Shown: positions 14,976-23,271 of the stretch, piece after piece
Numbering within the stretch: the first letter of the stretch is position 1
Layout: each line of letters starts with the position of its first letter
Origin: Halorhabdus salina
GTDB lineage: Archaea > Halobacteriota > Halobacteria > Halobacteriales > Haloarculaceae
NCBI RefSeq assembly: GCF_013839425.1
Contig: NZ_JACDNP010000007.1
Coordinates: forward strand, 62,001-126,000
Direction of reading: 5' to 3'
DNA length: 64,000 bases
Made by a program: the position numbers and the translations under genes
The notes under the pieces: model-generated
Told to the model about the DNA's origin: nothing
The model's database searches: none
Seen by the model: the letters and a program-made list of their open reading frames with translations, nothing else

Positions 14976-17684
14976 GTGCATCTACGCGGCCCCGTCGTCG
15001 AGGTGAGCGAGACCAAGACCGTCAGTACACAGTACGGTGAGCGCGAACTCTGTGAGGTCGAGGTTCGCCCGGACGATGGCCGCGCTGAGGCTGTCACGGT
15101 CACGCTGTGGGGGAAGTGGACTGAAACGGCTGACGTCCTCGAACCCGGCATGGAACTGGCCGTCTACGACGCCGAGGAGCGGGAGTACCGCGGCGAGACG
15201 ACCTACCAGACCGGCGAGGACACGATGGTCGTCGTCGACCCGGAGTTCATCGTCGACGTGACCGACGTCCGCTCGTGGGTCCAGTGTCCTCGCATGTACT
15301 ACCTGAACAAACTCTCGGGGACGCCCCTGGCATTCCCGGTCGTCAAGGGGACGATCGTCCACGAGGTCTTCGGGGATCTCCTGCGCGGTCGTGACGTCGA
15401 GACCGCCGTTGCCGAGCGGGTCGAGGAAGTCGGACTCGAACTCGGCTTGCTGGGTCGGGATGCGGAAACCGTCTGCGAGGACGCGCTCGATCACGCCAGC
15501 GCGATCGAGGGCTGGCTCCAGCAGGGCCATCTTGCTGACGGCGGCCAGACGACGTTCGGCCCCGAGGCGGGCGAGTGGCGGTCCGAACAGACGCTCATCA
15601 GCGAGCGCTACGGGGTGAAAGGGCGGGCTGACGCCGTGCGGCGGGGGATGCCCGTCGAACTCAAGACGGGCAAAAACACCAACCGCGAACCCCGCTTCCA
15701 GGACAAGATCCAGGCAGCCGCCTACGCGCTGATCCTCGGTGAACACGGCGATGAGCCACCCAACACGGGCACGCTTCTTTATACGAAGAACGCGGCCGTC
15801 GACCGCAACGAGGAGGGCGGGGATCTCTCGCCGGCCAAGGAGTTTTCGATCGGGTCGGGCCTGCTGGAGTTTGTTCTCAGGACGCGTAACGACATCGCCG
15901 CGATGGAACACGGAATGGACGTGCCGACTGGCTACGAGGCCGATGCCAAGTGCGAGTACTGCTTCGAACAAGACACTTGCATGGCTGTCTCGGGACGCCT
16001 CGATCAGGAGTCGAAGGCCGGCCAGATCGGCAATGCAATCCCTGAGGCTGAACGTGCGTACTTCCGGCGGCAGTACCGGGCGATCGAGGCCGAACGCCGC
16101 GCTGCCCACCGAGAGTACGCCAAACTCTGGCGGCAGGACGCCGATGAACGAGCCGAGGCCGACCGCGCGCTGATCGACCTCGAACCCACCGGCCGGCGGG
16201 AACTTGACGGCGGTCGCTGGGAGTTACGCGCGAAAGCCACAGGTGCGACCTCGAAGATCCGGGAGGGCGATGTCGTGCTTGCCAACGACGGCGATCCGAT
16301 CCGTGGGGACGCGGAACTTGCGCGAGTGCAGCGGTTAACAGAGGAAATCGTCGTCACCGCCGACGAACCGGTCGAACTTCGCCGCCTCGACGTCTATCCG
16401 TCCGAATTGTCGACCGACCGGATGCTGACGGCCGTCCACGACGCACTCCTCCGACAGTCCGATGCGGAGAAGGCGGTCCTGTTCGGCCGGGAAGAACCCG
16501 CGTTCCGCGATGTCGACGAGACCTTCGTCGAGAACAATCCGGCCCAGGACCGGGCGGTCCGCCGCGCAATCGGTGCCGAGGACTTCGCGCTAATCCACGG
16601 CCCGCCGGGGACCGGCAAGACGTACACGCTCGCGACGCTCGTCGACGCGCTTCTCGACCGTGGCGAGCGAGTCCTCCTCTCAGCGTTTACGAATCGGGCC
16701 GTCGATAACGCCGTCGAGGCGCTGCTCGATCAGGGCGTCTCGGACGTGGTGCGGATGGGGACCGAAACTGGCGTGCGCGAGGACCTCGCTCACGTCAGGC
16801 TCGATCCGGCCGGTGATCCGGACGAGCGGGCAGCCACACTGACGGACGCGCCCGTCGTCGCCGCCACGACGGCGACCTGTGGCTCCCGAATCATGCGCGA
16901 GCAGGAGTTCGACGTGGCCGTCATCGACGAGGCGGGCCAGTTGACCGAACCCGGGGCGCTTGCGGCCGTCGCCCGCGCCGACCGGTTCGTCCTCGTCGGC
17001 GACCACCAGCAACTGCCGCCAGTCGTGCGTAGCGAGGGTGACGTCGCCGAAGACGCCGCCGACCTCTCGCGATCGCTGTTCGAGCGCCTGATCGACACCC
17101 ATCCCGAGGCCGGCGTCCTTCTCGATCGCCAGTACCGGATGGCCCAGCGCATCCAGGCCTACTCCTCGCGGGAGTTCTACGATGGTCAACTCCGCCCGGC
17201 CAGCGGAGAGATTGCGGGGCAGTCCCTCGCCGATCTCGATGGTGTCGATCCGTCCGCGCTGCCCGCCCAACTTCAGGACCGAGTGGCATTCATCGACCCG
17301 GACGGCCGCGCTGATGGGAATACCAACCCCACGGAAGCCCAAACCGTCGCCGAAACGGTCGACTCGTATCTGGCGGCCGGGCTCGATCCGACGGACGTGG
17401 GCGTCATCGCGCCCTACCGCGCGCAGGTGGCCGAGATCGGGCAGCGCGTACCCGAGGGGGCCACTGTCGATACCGTCGATCGCTTCCAGGGTTCCAGTAA
17501 GGAGGTGATCGTCGTCTCGTTCGTCGCGACGGGGAGTCTCGATGGACCCATCTTCGAGGACTATCGGCGGATCAACGTCGCCCTGACCCGGGCCAAGCGG
17601 GCGCTGGTGCTCGTCGGTGACGCTGACGCACTCTCGACGGACAAACGGTACGGTCGGATGGTCGAGTGGGCTCGCAGCGAGTGA
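14976..17684 (+). CDS. Dna2-like nuclease-helicase (OB-fold, Fe-S PD-(D/E)XK nuclease, SF1 helicase)
   Basis: This 902-residue enzyme probably processes DNA ends, flaps or stalled forks. Residues 1-85 look like an OB-fold. A RecB/Cas4-type nuclease follows, with a first cysteine in WVQCPRMYYL, the active-site histidine in KGTIVHEVFGDLL, GRADAVRRGMPVELKTGKN carrying the D...E-x-K core, and a C-terminal cysteine cluster (CEYCFEQDTC) that would bind a 4Fe-4S cluster. The C-terminal half is an SF1B helicase: GPPGTGKTYT Walker A, VAVIDEAGQL Walker B, VGDHQQLPP, DRQYRM, and VALTRAKRAL. The start is a GTG at 14976 with a T-rich TATA-like element about 26 bases upstream. Confidence 0.9.
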   Translation: MHLRGPVVEVSETKTVSTQYGERELCEVEVRPDDGRAEAVTVTLWGKWTETADVLEPGMELAVYDAEEREYRGETTYQTGEDTMVVVDPEFIVDVTDVRSWVQCPRMYYLNKLSGTPLAFPVVKGTIVHEVFGDLLRGRDVETAVAERVEEVGLELGLLGRDAETVCEDALDHASAIEGWLQQGHLADGGQTTFGPEAGEWRSEQTLISERYGVKGRADAVRRGMPVELKTGKNTNREPRFQDKIQAAAYALILGEHGDEPPNTGTLLYTKNAAVDRNEEGGDLSPAKEFSIGSGLLEFVLRTRNDIAAMEHGMDVPTGYEADAKCEYCFEQDTCMAVSGRLDQESKAGQIGNAIPEAERAYFRRQYRAIEAERRAAHREYAKLWRQDADERAEADRALIDLEPTGRRELDGGRWELRAKATGATSKIREGDVVLANDGDPIRGDAELARVQRLTEEIVVTADEPVELRRLDVYPSELSTDRMLTAVHDALLRQSDAEKAVLFGREEPAFRDVDETFVENNPAQDRAVRRAIGAEDFALIHGPPGTGKTYTLATLVDALLDRGERVLLSAFTNRAVDNAVEALLDQGVSDVVRMGTETGVREDLAHVRLDPAGDPDERAATLTDAPVVAATTATCGSRIMREQEFDVAVIDEAGQLTEPGALAAVARADRFVLVGDHQQLPPVVRSEGDVAEDAADLSRSLFERLIDTHPEAGVLLDRQYRMAQRIQAYSSREFYDGQLRPASGEIAGQSLADLDGVDPSALPAQLQDRVAFIDPDGRADGNTNPTEAQTVAETVDSYLAAGLDPTDVGVIAPYRAQVAEIGQRVPEGATVDTVDRFQGSSKEVIVVSFVATGSLDGPIFEDYRRINVALTRAKRALVLVGDADALSTDKRYGRMVEWARSE

Positions 17685-18364
17685 GGTTGGGTTTTGGCAC
17701 CCGACGTTCCGTCGGCAAGTGTGCGCCCGAACCGGCTGCGCTGTCAGCCGCGATCGACCGCGGCTTTGGCGCCGTCGAGCTGTATCTCGAACGCGCTCAT
17801 CTCGATGCCTTCGAGGAGACGGTGGCGGCCGTGCGGGAATCCCCGGTCAGTGCCGCTTCGGTCCACACACCGCACGTCCAACTCGACGAAACGGACTATT
17901 ACCAGTTGACCGATCGCCTCGCGGTCGAACTCGATGCTTCCCTCGTGTTGCATTGGAAGCGCGTCTTGCAGGTGTTTGGGCCGGCGGTCGAGGGGATCGG
18001 CTTCGAGGCCCCACACGGTCACGAGAACAACACCGGCGCGAGCACCCTGCACCTCGAAGAGATGATTCTCGGGCGCGGCAGCGAACTGGTACTCGATACG
18101 GCCCACCTCTATACAGCCGAACGCGAGTTTCAGCGTGCGCTCGATCGACTTCTCTCGACCTATCCCGAGCAGATCGGCCTGATTCACCTGACTGACGACA
18201 CGCGACGCCACGATGGACCCCCCTTTGGCGACAGTGAGATCGATCTGGGCGAGACGATCCAAACGATTCGAAGATCAGCCTTCGAGGGGCCGATCGTGCT
18301 CGAAGTGATGCCAGATGAGCAGGCGGCCGCAATGCGTGTCTTCGGGCGTCACTGGCAGGACTAA
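17681..18364 (+). CDS. Endonuclease IV/xylose isomerase-like TIM-barrel protein
   Basis: This 227-residue protein has the AP_endonuc_2/xylose isomerase TIM-barrel pattern. Likely metal ligands fall at strand ends: His in SVHTPHVQL, Glu in GIGFEAPHGH, Asp and His in LVLDTAHLY, His in GLIHLTDD, and Glu in IVLEVM. Sugar-phosphate isomerases, epimerases and endonuclease IV all share this layout, so the substrate is open. The GTG at 17681 overlaps the stop of the Dna2-like gene as GTGA, so the two proteins are made together, which makes a DNA-repair role worth considering (inference). Confidence 0.78.
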   Translation: MRLGFGTRRSVGKCAPEPAALSAAIDRGFGAVELYLERAHLDAFEETVAAVRESPVSAASVHTPHVQLDETDYYQLTDRLAVELDASLVLHWKRVLQVFGPAVEGIGFEAPHGHENNTGASTLHLEEMILGRGSELVLDTAHLYTAEREFQRALDRLLSTYPEQIGLIHLTDDTRRHDGPPFGDSEIDLGETIQTIRRSAFEGPIVLEVMPDEQAAAMRVFGRHWQD

Positions 18365-18450
18365 CAGGTCCGCTCCCGCGTTCACAGGGCCGATTCAGAC
18401 TGTCATGGGAGTGGGCAATTCCTTTGTGGTTCGCCCCCCTGTCCGTCGAC

Positions 18451-19674
18451 ATGGCATTCAAAGTTCCACGTGGGGACGGCTATGTGGACGTTGACCTTCC
18501 TGAGTGTGACGTGACGATCGCTGAGCTACCTGGCGGCGAACCAGTCGACGTCCGCGAGGCAGCCCAGGCCGCTGTCGGCGATCCACACGGGCCACCACTC
18601 GCCGAACGCGCGAACGCCGACGACGAGGTGGCGATCGTCGTCACGGACGTGACCCGCGACGCACCGGACGGCGTCATGGTCGACGTCCTCTTCGAAGAAC
18701 TCGAAGCGGCCGGTATCGACCGCGAGCAAGTGCGGATCGTGCTCGGCCTGGGCCTCCATCGACCAATGGACGATGACGAAATCGAAGCCGAACTCGGCGA
18801 ATACGCCGCCCTCGCGGAGAATCACGACCCGGACGACACCGTGACTGTCGGCGAGGTAAACGACGTGCCGATCGAGATCTATCGGCCAGTCGCCGAGGCC
18901 GACCTCGTCCTCACGACGGGCCAGAGCGAACCCCACCAGTACGCGGGCTTCTCGGGGGGCGCAAAGACGGTCGTCATCGGTGCCGGCGGCGAATCGTTCA
19001 TCAAGTACACCCACGGCCCGGAGATGCTCAGCCAGGAATCGGTCAAGTTGGGCAAGATCGACGGCAACCCCTTCCGGGAGGCCGTCGAGGAGGCGGGCGA
19101 AATGCTCGGGCTCGATTTTTGTCTGAATGTTACGCCCGGCCCCAATGGCTTTCTGGACGCTGCAGCGGGTGACTCGGGTGCGGTCGTCCGCGACCTGGCC
19201 GAGACGGCCCGTGAAGCACTGGCTTTCGAGGTTGACGGGAAATACGACGCCGTCATCTCGGGTGTCGGTGCGCCAAAGGACGCCCAACTCTACCAGACGA
19301 CGCGCGGCATCACGTACGTCGTCCTCTCGGATGGTGCCCCTGTCAAAGAGGGGGGTCGCGTCGTCGTGCCCGCGGTGCTCGACGAGGGCTACGGTGCGGG
19401 TCGTGGCGAAGAACGCTTCTACGAATGGCTCTCAGGGGCCGAGGACGCCGAATCGTGCTACCAGGCGATGCTGCAGGGCTACGAGCCTGGTGCCCAGCGC
19501 GGGTTCGTGACGGTGCGGTCACTCCGGCACGCCGACGCCTACATCACGAACAGCGAGGACCCTGAACTCGTCGAGGAGTGCCTGATGCACGCCGAGGGGA
19601 CGGTCGAGGAAGCGATCGAACCCGGGAGTGAGGTGCTGGTCGTGCCGAAAGCGCCCAAAACCTTGCTAGTGTAA
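18451..19674 (+). CDS. LarA family protein (nickel-dependent lactate racemase-like)
   Basis: This 407-residue cytoplasmic protein belongs to the LarA/DUF2088 family, whose best-studied member racemises lactate with a nickel-pincer cofactor. Typical segments are IVVTDVTRDAPD near residue 70, the histidine-containing GLGLHRPM near 105, TTGQSEPHQYAGFSGGAKTV near 160 and KYTHGPEMLS. The wider family includes racemases for malate and other 2-hydroxyacids, so the substrate is not settled. larB, larC and larE are not in the window. The ATG at 18451 has a weak TATA-like element 28 bases upstream. Confidence 0.82.
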   Translation: MAFKVPRGDGYVDVDLPECDVTIAELPGGEPVDVREAAQAAVGDPHGPPLAERANADDEVAIVVTDVTRDAPDGVMVDVLFEELEAAGIDREQVRIVLGLGLHRPMDDDEIEAELGEYAALAENHDPDDTVTVGEVNDVPIEIYRPVAEADLVLTTGQSEPHQYAGFSGGAKTVVIGAGGESFIKYTHGPEMLSQESVKLGKIDGNPFREAVEEAGEMLGLDFCLNVTPGPNGFLDAAAGDSGAVVRDLAETAREALAFEVDGKYDAVISGVGAPKDAQLYQTTRGITYVVLSDGAPVKEGGRVVVPAVLDEGYGAGRGEERFYEWLSGAEDAESCYQAMLQGYEPGAQRGFVTVRSLRHADAYITNSEDPELVEECLMHAEGTVEEAIEPGSEVLVVPKAPKTLLV

Positions 19675-19746
19675 CTGCCGGTTCGAGCTATGGGCTGTCT
19701 CCGGACAACAAACGATGTCGGTCGCCGAGAAGAAAAGACTCGACAG

Positions 19747-20016
19747 TCAGTCTGAGACGGCCTGGTCCTGTTGTTCGGTACCGTCCTCGGTCGTGAGTTC
19801 GTAGAGGTTCTGTCGAGCGTCCGCGAAGTAGACGTCTTCGGAAACGACATCGACCTCTTCGAGTCGTTCGAGGGCGTAGCGGACTGTACGGGCCGAGAGC
19901 ATCGACTCCTCGACGATACCCTTCTGGGTTAGTGGCCCTTTGTATTCGAGGACCTTGTAGACGAGTTTTGCGCTCGGCGGGAGGTCTTCGATCCCCTCTC
20001 CGTCGGATTCTGCCAT
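19747..20016 (-). CDS. Small winged-helix transcription regulator (MarR/TrmB-like)
   Basis: This 89-residue DNA-binding protein contains a winged-helix core: LVYKVLEYKGPLTQKGIVEE, recognition helix LSARTVRYALERLEEV, and a wing ending in FADARQNLYEL. Acidic tails flank it. A TATA box at 20041-20048 (GTATAAAG on the plus strand) is 28 bases from the ATG, so the mRNA is leaderless. It is convergent with the LarA-type gene and divergent from the EMC6-like gene. Target genes are unknown. Confidence 0.85.
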   Translation of the reverse strand: MAESDGEGIEDLPPSAKLVYKVLEYKGPLTQKGIVEESMLSARTVRYALERLEEVDVVSEDVYFADARQNLYELTTEDGTEQQDQAVSD

Positions 20017-20156
20017 TGAAATCTATTCGGGACGCCGGCCGTATAAAGATTGAGGAGTTCGATCGATAGTCCATCGGAATGATCAGTCAGGATCGGGACC
20101 TCAGGCCCGGACCGGGGAACGAACGCCTTTTTAGCCCGGGTGGCCCACCTTGGGGT

Positions 20157-20456
20157 ATGGCTACCGAACAGACGCGACAACTGACCGGTCACGTAAAGAG
20201 TGTGACTGTGACGGCCCTGACCGCCGTGATGGGAGTGCTGTCCGGGCTGGGGTCGGAGGTGATGGGGCTTGCCGCAACAGACAATACGGCACTTGGACTG
20301 CTCGCTGGCGCGATTATCGTCCAGCTACCGGTCTTGCAAGTTGCCGGGGTCGACATCGGAGACTTCTCGACGAAAGATTATCTCTACATCGCCTTCATGA
20401 CGTTCTCGATGTGGTTCGTGACCTGGTCGATCCTATTGACGACTGCATCCGCGTGA
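20157..20456 (+). CDS. EMC6-like membrane protein
   Basis: This 99-residue protein has three predicted helices: SVTVTALTAVMGVLSGLGSEV, ALGLLAGAIIVQLPVL and YIAFMTFSMWFVTWSILLT. The signature GVDIGDFSTKDYLYIAFMTF is that of the haloarchaeal proteins related to EMC6, a subunit of the eukaryotic ER membrane insertase. A role in membrane protein biogenesis is therefore possible but unproven in archaea. It lies 19 bases before RLI and the two are probably co-transcribed. A TTTTTAG element 26 bases before the ATG supports a leaderless start. Confidence 0.85.
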   Translation: MATEQTRQLTGHVKSVTVTALTAVMGVLSGLGSEVMGLAATDNTALGLLAGAIIVQLPVLQVAGVDIGDFSTKDYLYIAFMTFSMWFVTWSILLTTASA

Positions 20457-20475
20457 TTTCTAGAGGATTTGATAC

Positions 20476-22308
20476 ATGGCTGATGATTCTATCGCCGTTG
20501 TCGATCTCGATCGGTGCCAACCCGACCGCTGTAACTACGAGTGTGCCAACTTCTGTCCGCCAAATCGGACGGGCAAAGAGTGCATCACCACGCGTGAAGA
20601 ACGATTTGAAGAGGGCGAACCCCACGGCGGGGGGGCCGACCAAGTCTGGATAAGCGAAGAGATCTGTCTCGGCGAATCCTGTGGGATCTGCGTCGAGAAG
20701 TGCCCCTTCGACGCTATCGAGATCATCAACCTGCCACAGGAACTTGATGATGATCCAGTCCACCGCTACGGGGAGAACGCCTTTGCGCTCTATGGCCTTC
20801 CGGCCCCCGAAGAAGGGCGCGTGACGGGAATTCTCGGGCCGAATGGGATCGGGAAAACGACCGCGGTACGCATGCTTGCCGACGAACTGACGCCGAATCT
20901 CGGCCAATTCCAGGAGTCCCCGGAGTGGGAGGCAGTGCTTGACGCCTACCGTGGGACGGCCCTGCAGGATTACCTCGAATCCCTGTTGGGTGGTGACGTC
21001 ACGGTCGCCCGGAAACCACAGTACGTCGACCAGATCCCCGACCAGTTCGACGGGACGACCCGACAGTTGCTCGAACGGACTGACGAACGCGGTGTGCTTG
21101 ACGACCTGATCGAGCGCGTCGGAATCGGTCCTGTCGTCGATCAGGACATTGACACGCTCTCGGGCGGGGAACTCCAGCGTGTCGCCCTCGTGGCGGCTGT
21201 TGCCCGGGATGCCGACTTCTACTTCTTAGACGAAGTCTCACCGTATCTGGACATCGGCCAGCGGATGACCGCCGCCCGATTGATCCAGGAACTCGCCGAG
21301 GAACAGAACCGGTCAGTGCTGGTGGTCGAACACGACCTCGCTATTCTGGACCTTCTTGCTGACGCCATCCACGTCGGCTACGGGCGGCCGGGTGCCTTCG
21401 GTGTGATCACTGATCCCAAGTCGGTTAAAAGCGGGATCAACGAGTATCTCGCAGGCTATCTGGAAAACGAGAACATGCGCATCCGCGAGGAGGCCATCGA
21501 GTTCGAGGAACATGCCCCGCGCTCGATCAGCACCGGCGACACGGTCATCGAGTATCCGGCCTTAGAGAAGAGTTATGGCGAGGACGAGTTCTCCCTGGCC
21601 GTCGAATCGGGTCAGATCCGCGAGAGTGAGGTGCTGGGTGTCGTCGGGCCGAACGGGATCGGGAAGTCTACCTTCGCGAAGTTGCTGGCCGGCCGCCTCG
21701 ACGCTGACGCGGGCGATATCGACGCGAGTCTCGATATTTCTTACAAGCCTCAGTACGTCGAGGTTGACCAGCCGATGCGCGTCGACGCCTTTTTGGGCTC
21801 GATCGCCGATGACTTCGGCAGTTCGTACTGGAACACGGAGATCGCTCAGCCCCTCCAACTCGAGGAGATCATGGAACAGCAACTCACTGACCTCTCGGGT
21901 GGAGAGCGCCAGCGCGTTGCGATCGCGGCGTGCCTCTCGCGGGACGCCGACCTCTACCTGCTGGACGAGCCAAGCGCCCACCTCGACGTCGAGCAGCGAG
22001 TGCTTGCGACCAGTGCGATCCGTCGCTACGCCGAGAACCACGACGCGACGGCGATGGTCATCGACCACGACATCTACATGATCGACCTGTTGGCCGACCG
22101 CCTGCTGGTCTTCGACGGCGAACCGGCTGTTTCGGGTCACGCGAGCACGCCCCAATCGATGCGCGACGGCATGAACGACTTCCTGAGCAATCTGGACATC
22201 ACGTTCCGTCGGGACGAACGCACCTCCCGGCCACGGATCAACAAACCGGAGAGTCAGCTCGATCGCGAGCAAAAGCAGGCTGGCGAGTACTACTACGCCC
22301 CCGAGTAA
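20476..22308 (+). CDS. Ribosome recycling ATPase RLI/ABCE1
   Basis: ABCE1 splits post-termination ribosomes into subunits. This 610-residue protein has two N-terminal ferredoxin-like 4Fe-4S clusters (CNYECANFC, and GESCGICVEKCPFDAIEI) and two ABC ATPase domains. Walker A motifs are GPNGIGKTT and GPNGIGKST; signatures are LSGGELQRVA and LSGGERQRVA; Walker B segments end in FLDEVSPYLD and LLDEPSAHLD. A hinge region and the C-terminal R-rich segment are present. All catalytic elements are intact. The upstream EMC6-like gene is 19 bases away. Confidence 0.96.
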   Translation: MADDSIAVVDLDRCQPDRCNYECANFCPPNRTGKECITTREERFEEGEPHGGGADQVWISEEICLGESCGICVEKCPFDAIEIINLPQELDDDPVHRYGENAFALYGLPAPEEGRVTGILGPNGIGKTTAVRMLADELTPNLGQFQESPEWEAVLDAYRGTALQDYLESLLGGDVTVARKPQYVDQIPDQFDGTTRQLLERTDERGVLDDLIERVGIGPVVDQDIDTLSGGELQRVALVAAVARDADFYFLDEVSPYLDIGQRMTAARLIQELAEEQNRSVLVVEHDLAILDLLADAIHVGYGRPGAFGVITDPKSVKSGINEYLAGYLENENMRIREEAIEFEEHAPRSISTGDTVIEYPALEKSYGEDEFSLAVESGQIRESEVLGVVGPNGIGKSTFAKLLAGRLDADAGDIDASLDISYKPQYVEVDQPMRVDAFLGSIADDFGSSYWNTEIAQPLQLEEIMEQQLTDLSGGERQRVAIAACLSRDADLYLLDEPSAHLDVEQRVLATSAIRRYAENHDATAMVIDHDIYMIDLLADRLLVFDGEPAVSGHASTPQSMRDGMNDFLSNLDITFRRDERTSRPRINKPESQLDREQKQAGEYYYAPE

Positions 22309-22353
22309 CCGGGAGCGAAACCCGCAAGTCTGTCCTCACCAAACGAGTTACTG

Positions 22354-23124
22354 ATGCACGACTATCACGTGCACACCACCTACTCCGACGGGTCGCTGTT
22401 GCCCCGGATGGTCGCCGCCGCTGAGGAGGCGGGTCTGGACGGGCTCGGGTTCGCCGACCACTGCAACGTCTTCGGGACCGAGGGTGCTCGCGCCTACCGG
22501 AATGCGTTCGGGTTCAACCTGGATCTCACGCACGAGCGCCGGCGCCGGGCGATCGAGCGGTCTCGCGACCGAACCGACCTCCGGCTGTACGACGGCGTCG
22601 AGATGGACTACCACCCCGATCACGAGGGAGCCATCGAAGACTTCCTCGCCGACGCGGAGTTCGACTACGCCATCGGCAGCGTTCACCAAATCGACGGGGC
22701 GAACGTCCACGATCGAGAGCACTTCGCCGCGCTCTCGCCTGCCGAACGGGAGCACGCGGTCGAGACGTACGTCGAGCGCGTCTGTGCGCTGCTCGATTCC
22801 GAACTGGTCGACATCGCGGCCCACATCGATATCGTCGAACGTAATCCGGCGCTCCGGGGACTGTTAGACGAGGGCCACTATCACCGGATCGCCGACGCGC
22901 TAGCCGACTCGCAGACAGTCCCCGAGATCAATGCCGGGCGCGTCACCCGGGAGTATGGTGATTTCCATCCAAGCGAGCAGTTTCTGGAGACGCTCCTCGC
23001 TGAGGGTGTCGCGTTCACGATTGGCTCGGACGCGCATGAACCCGACGAGTTACTCGCCTGCCAGGACCGACTGGCAGCGGTCGTCAGGAACGAGGACCTG
23101 CCAATAGTCGAGCTGGACGTGTAA
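22354..23124 (+). CDS. PHP-domain phosphoesterase (histidinol-phosphatase-like)
   Basis: This 256-residue PHP-fold metal phosphoesterase has metal-binding histidines in DYHVHTTYSDGS at the N-terminus, FADHCNVF near 32, Glu in GVEMDYHPDH near 88, and a C-terminal SDAHEPDEL. The arrangement is closest to HisK-type histidinol-phosphate phosphatases, which act in histidine synthesis, but the same fold serves other phosphoesters. It follows RLI by 45 bases on the same strand. No other his gene is nearby, so the substrate is uncertain. Confidence 0.82.
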   Translation: MHDYHVHTTYSDGSLLPRMVAAAEEAGLDGLGFADHCNVFGTEGARAYRNAFGFNLDLTHERRRRAIERSRDRTDLRLYDGVEMDYHPDHEGAIEDFLADAEFDYAIGSVHQIDGANVHDREHFAALSPAEREHAVETYVERVCALLDSELVDIAAHIDIVERNPALRGLLDEGHYHRIADALADSQTVPEINAGRVTREYGDFHPSEQFLETLLAEGVAFTIGSDAHEPDELLACQDRLAAVVRNEDLPIVELDV

Positions 23125-23271
23125 GTTTCCCATCAGGACGAGGGATCCAGATTCGGGGAGTTGGGGCAGGTCCGAAATTGGCGGTTCGATGCCTGACGAT
23201 GACGATCGATCGTGGCAAATAGCGACTGGAACCGTGTGACTATTGTCGCGGGACCTGTCACGGTCGAATAC

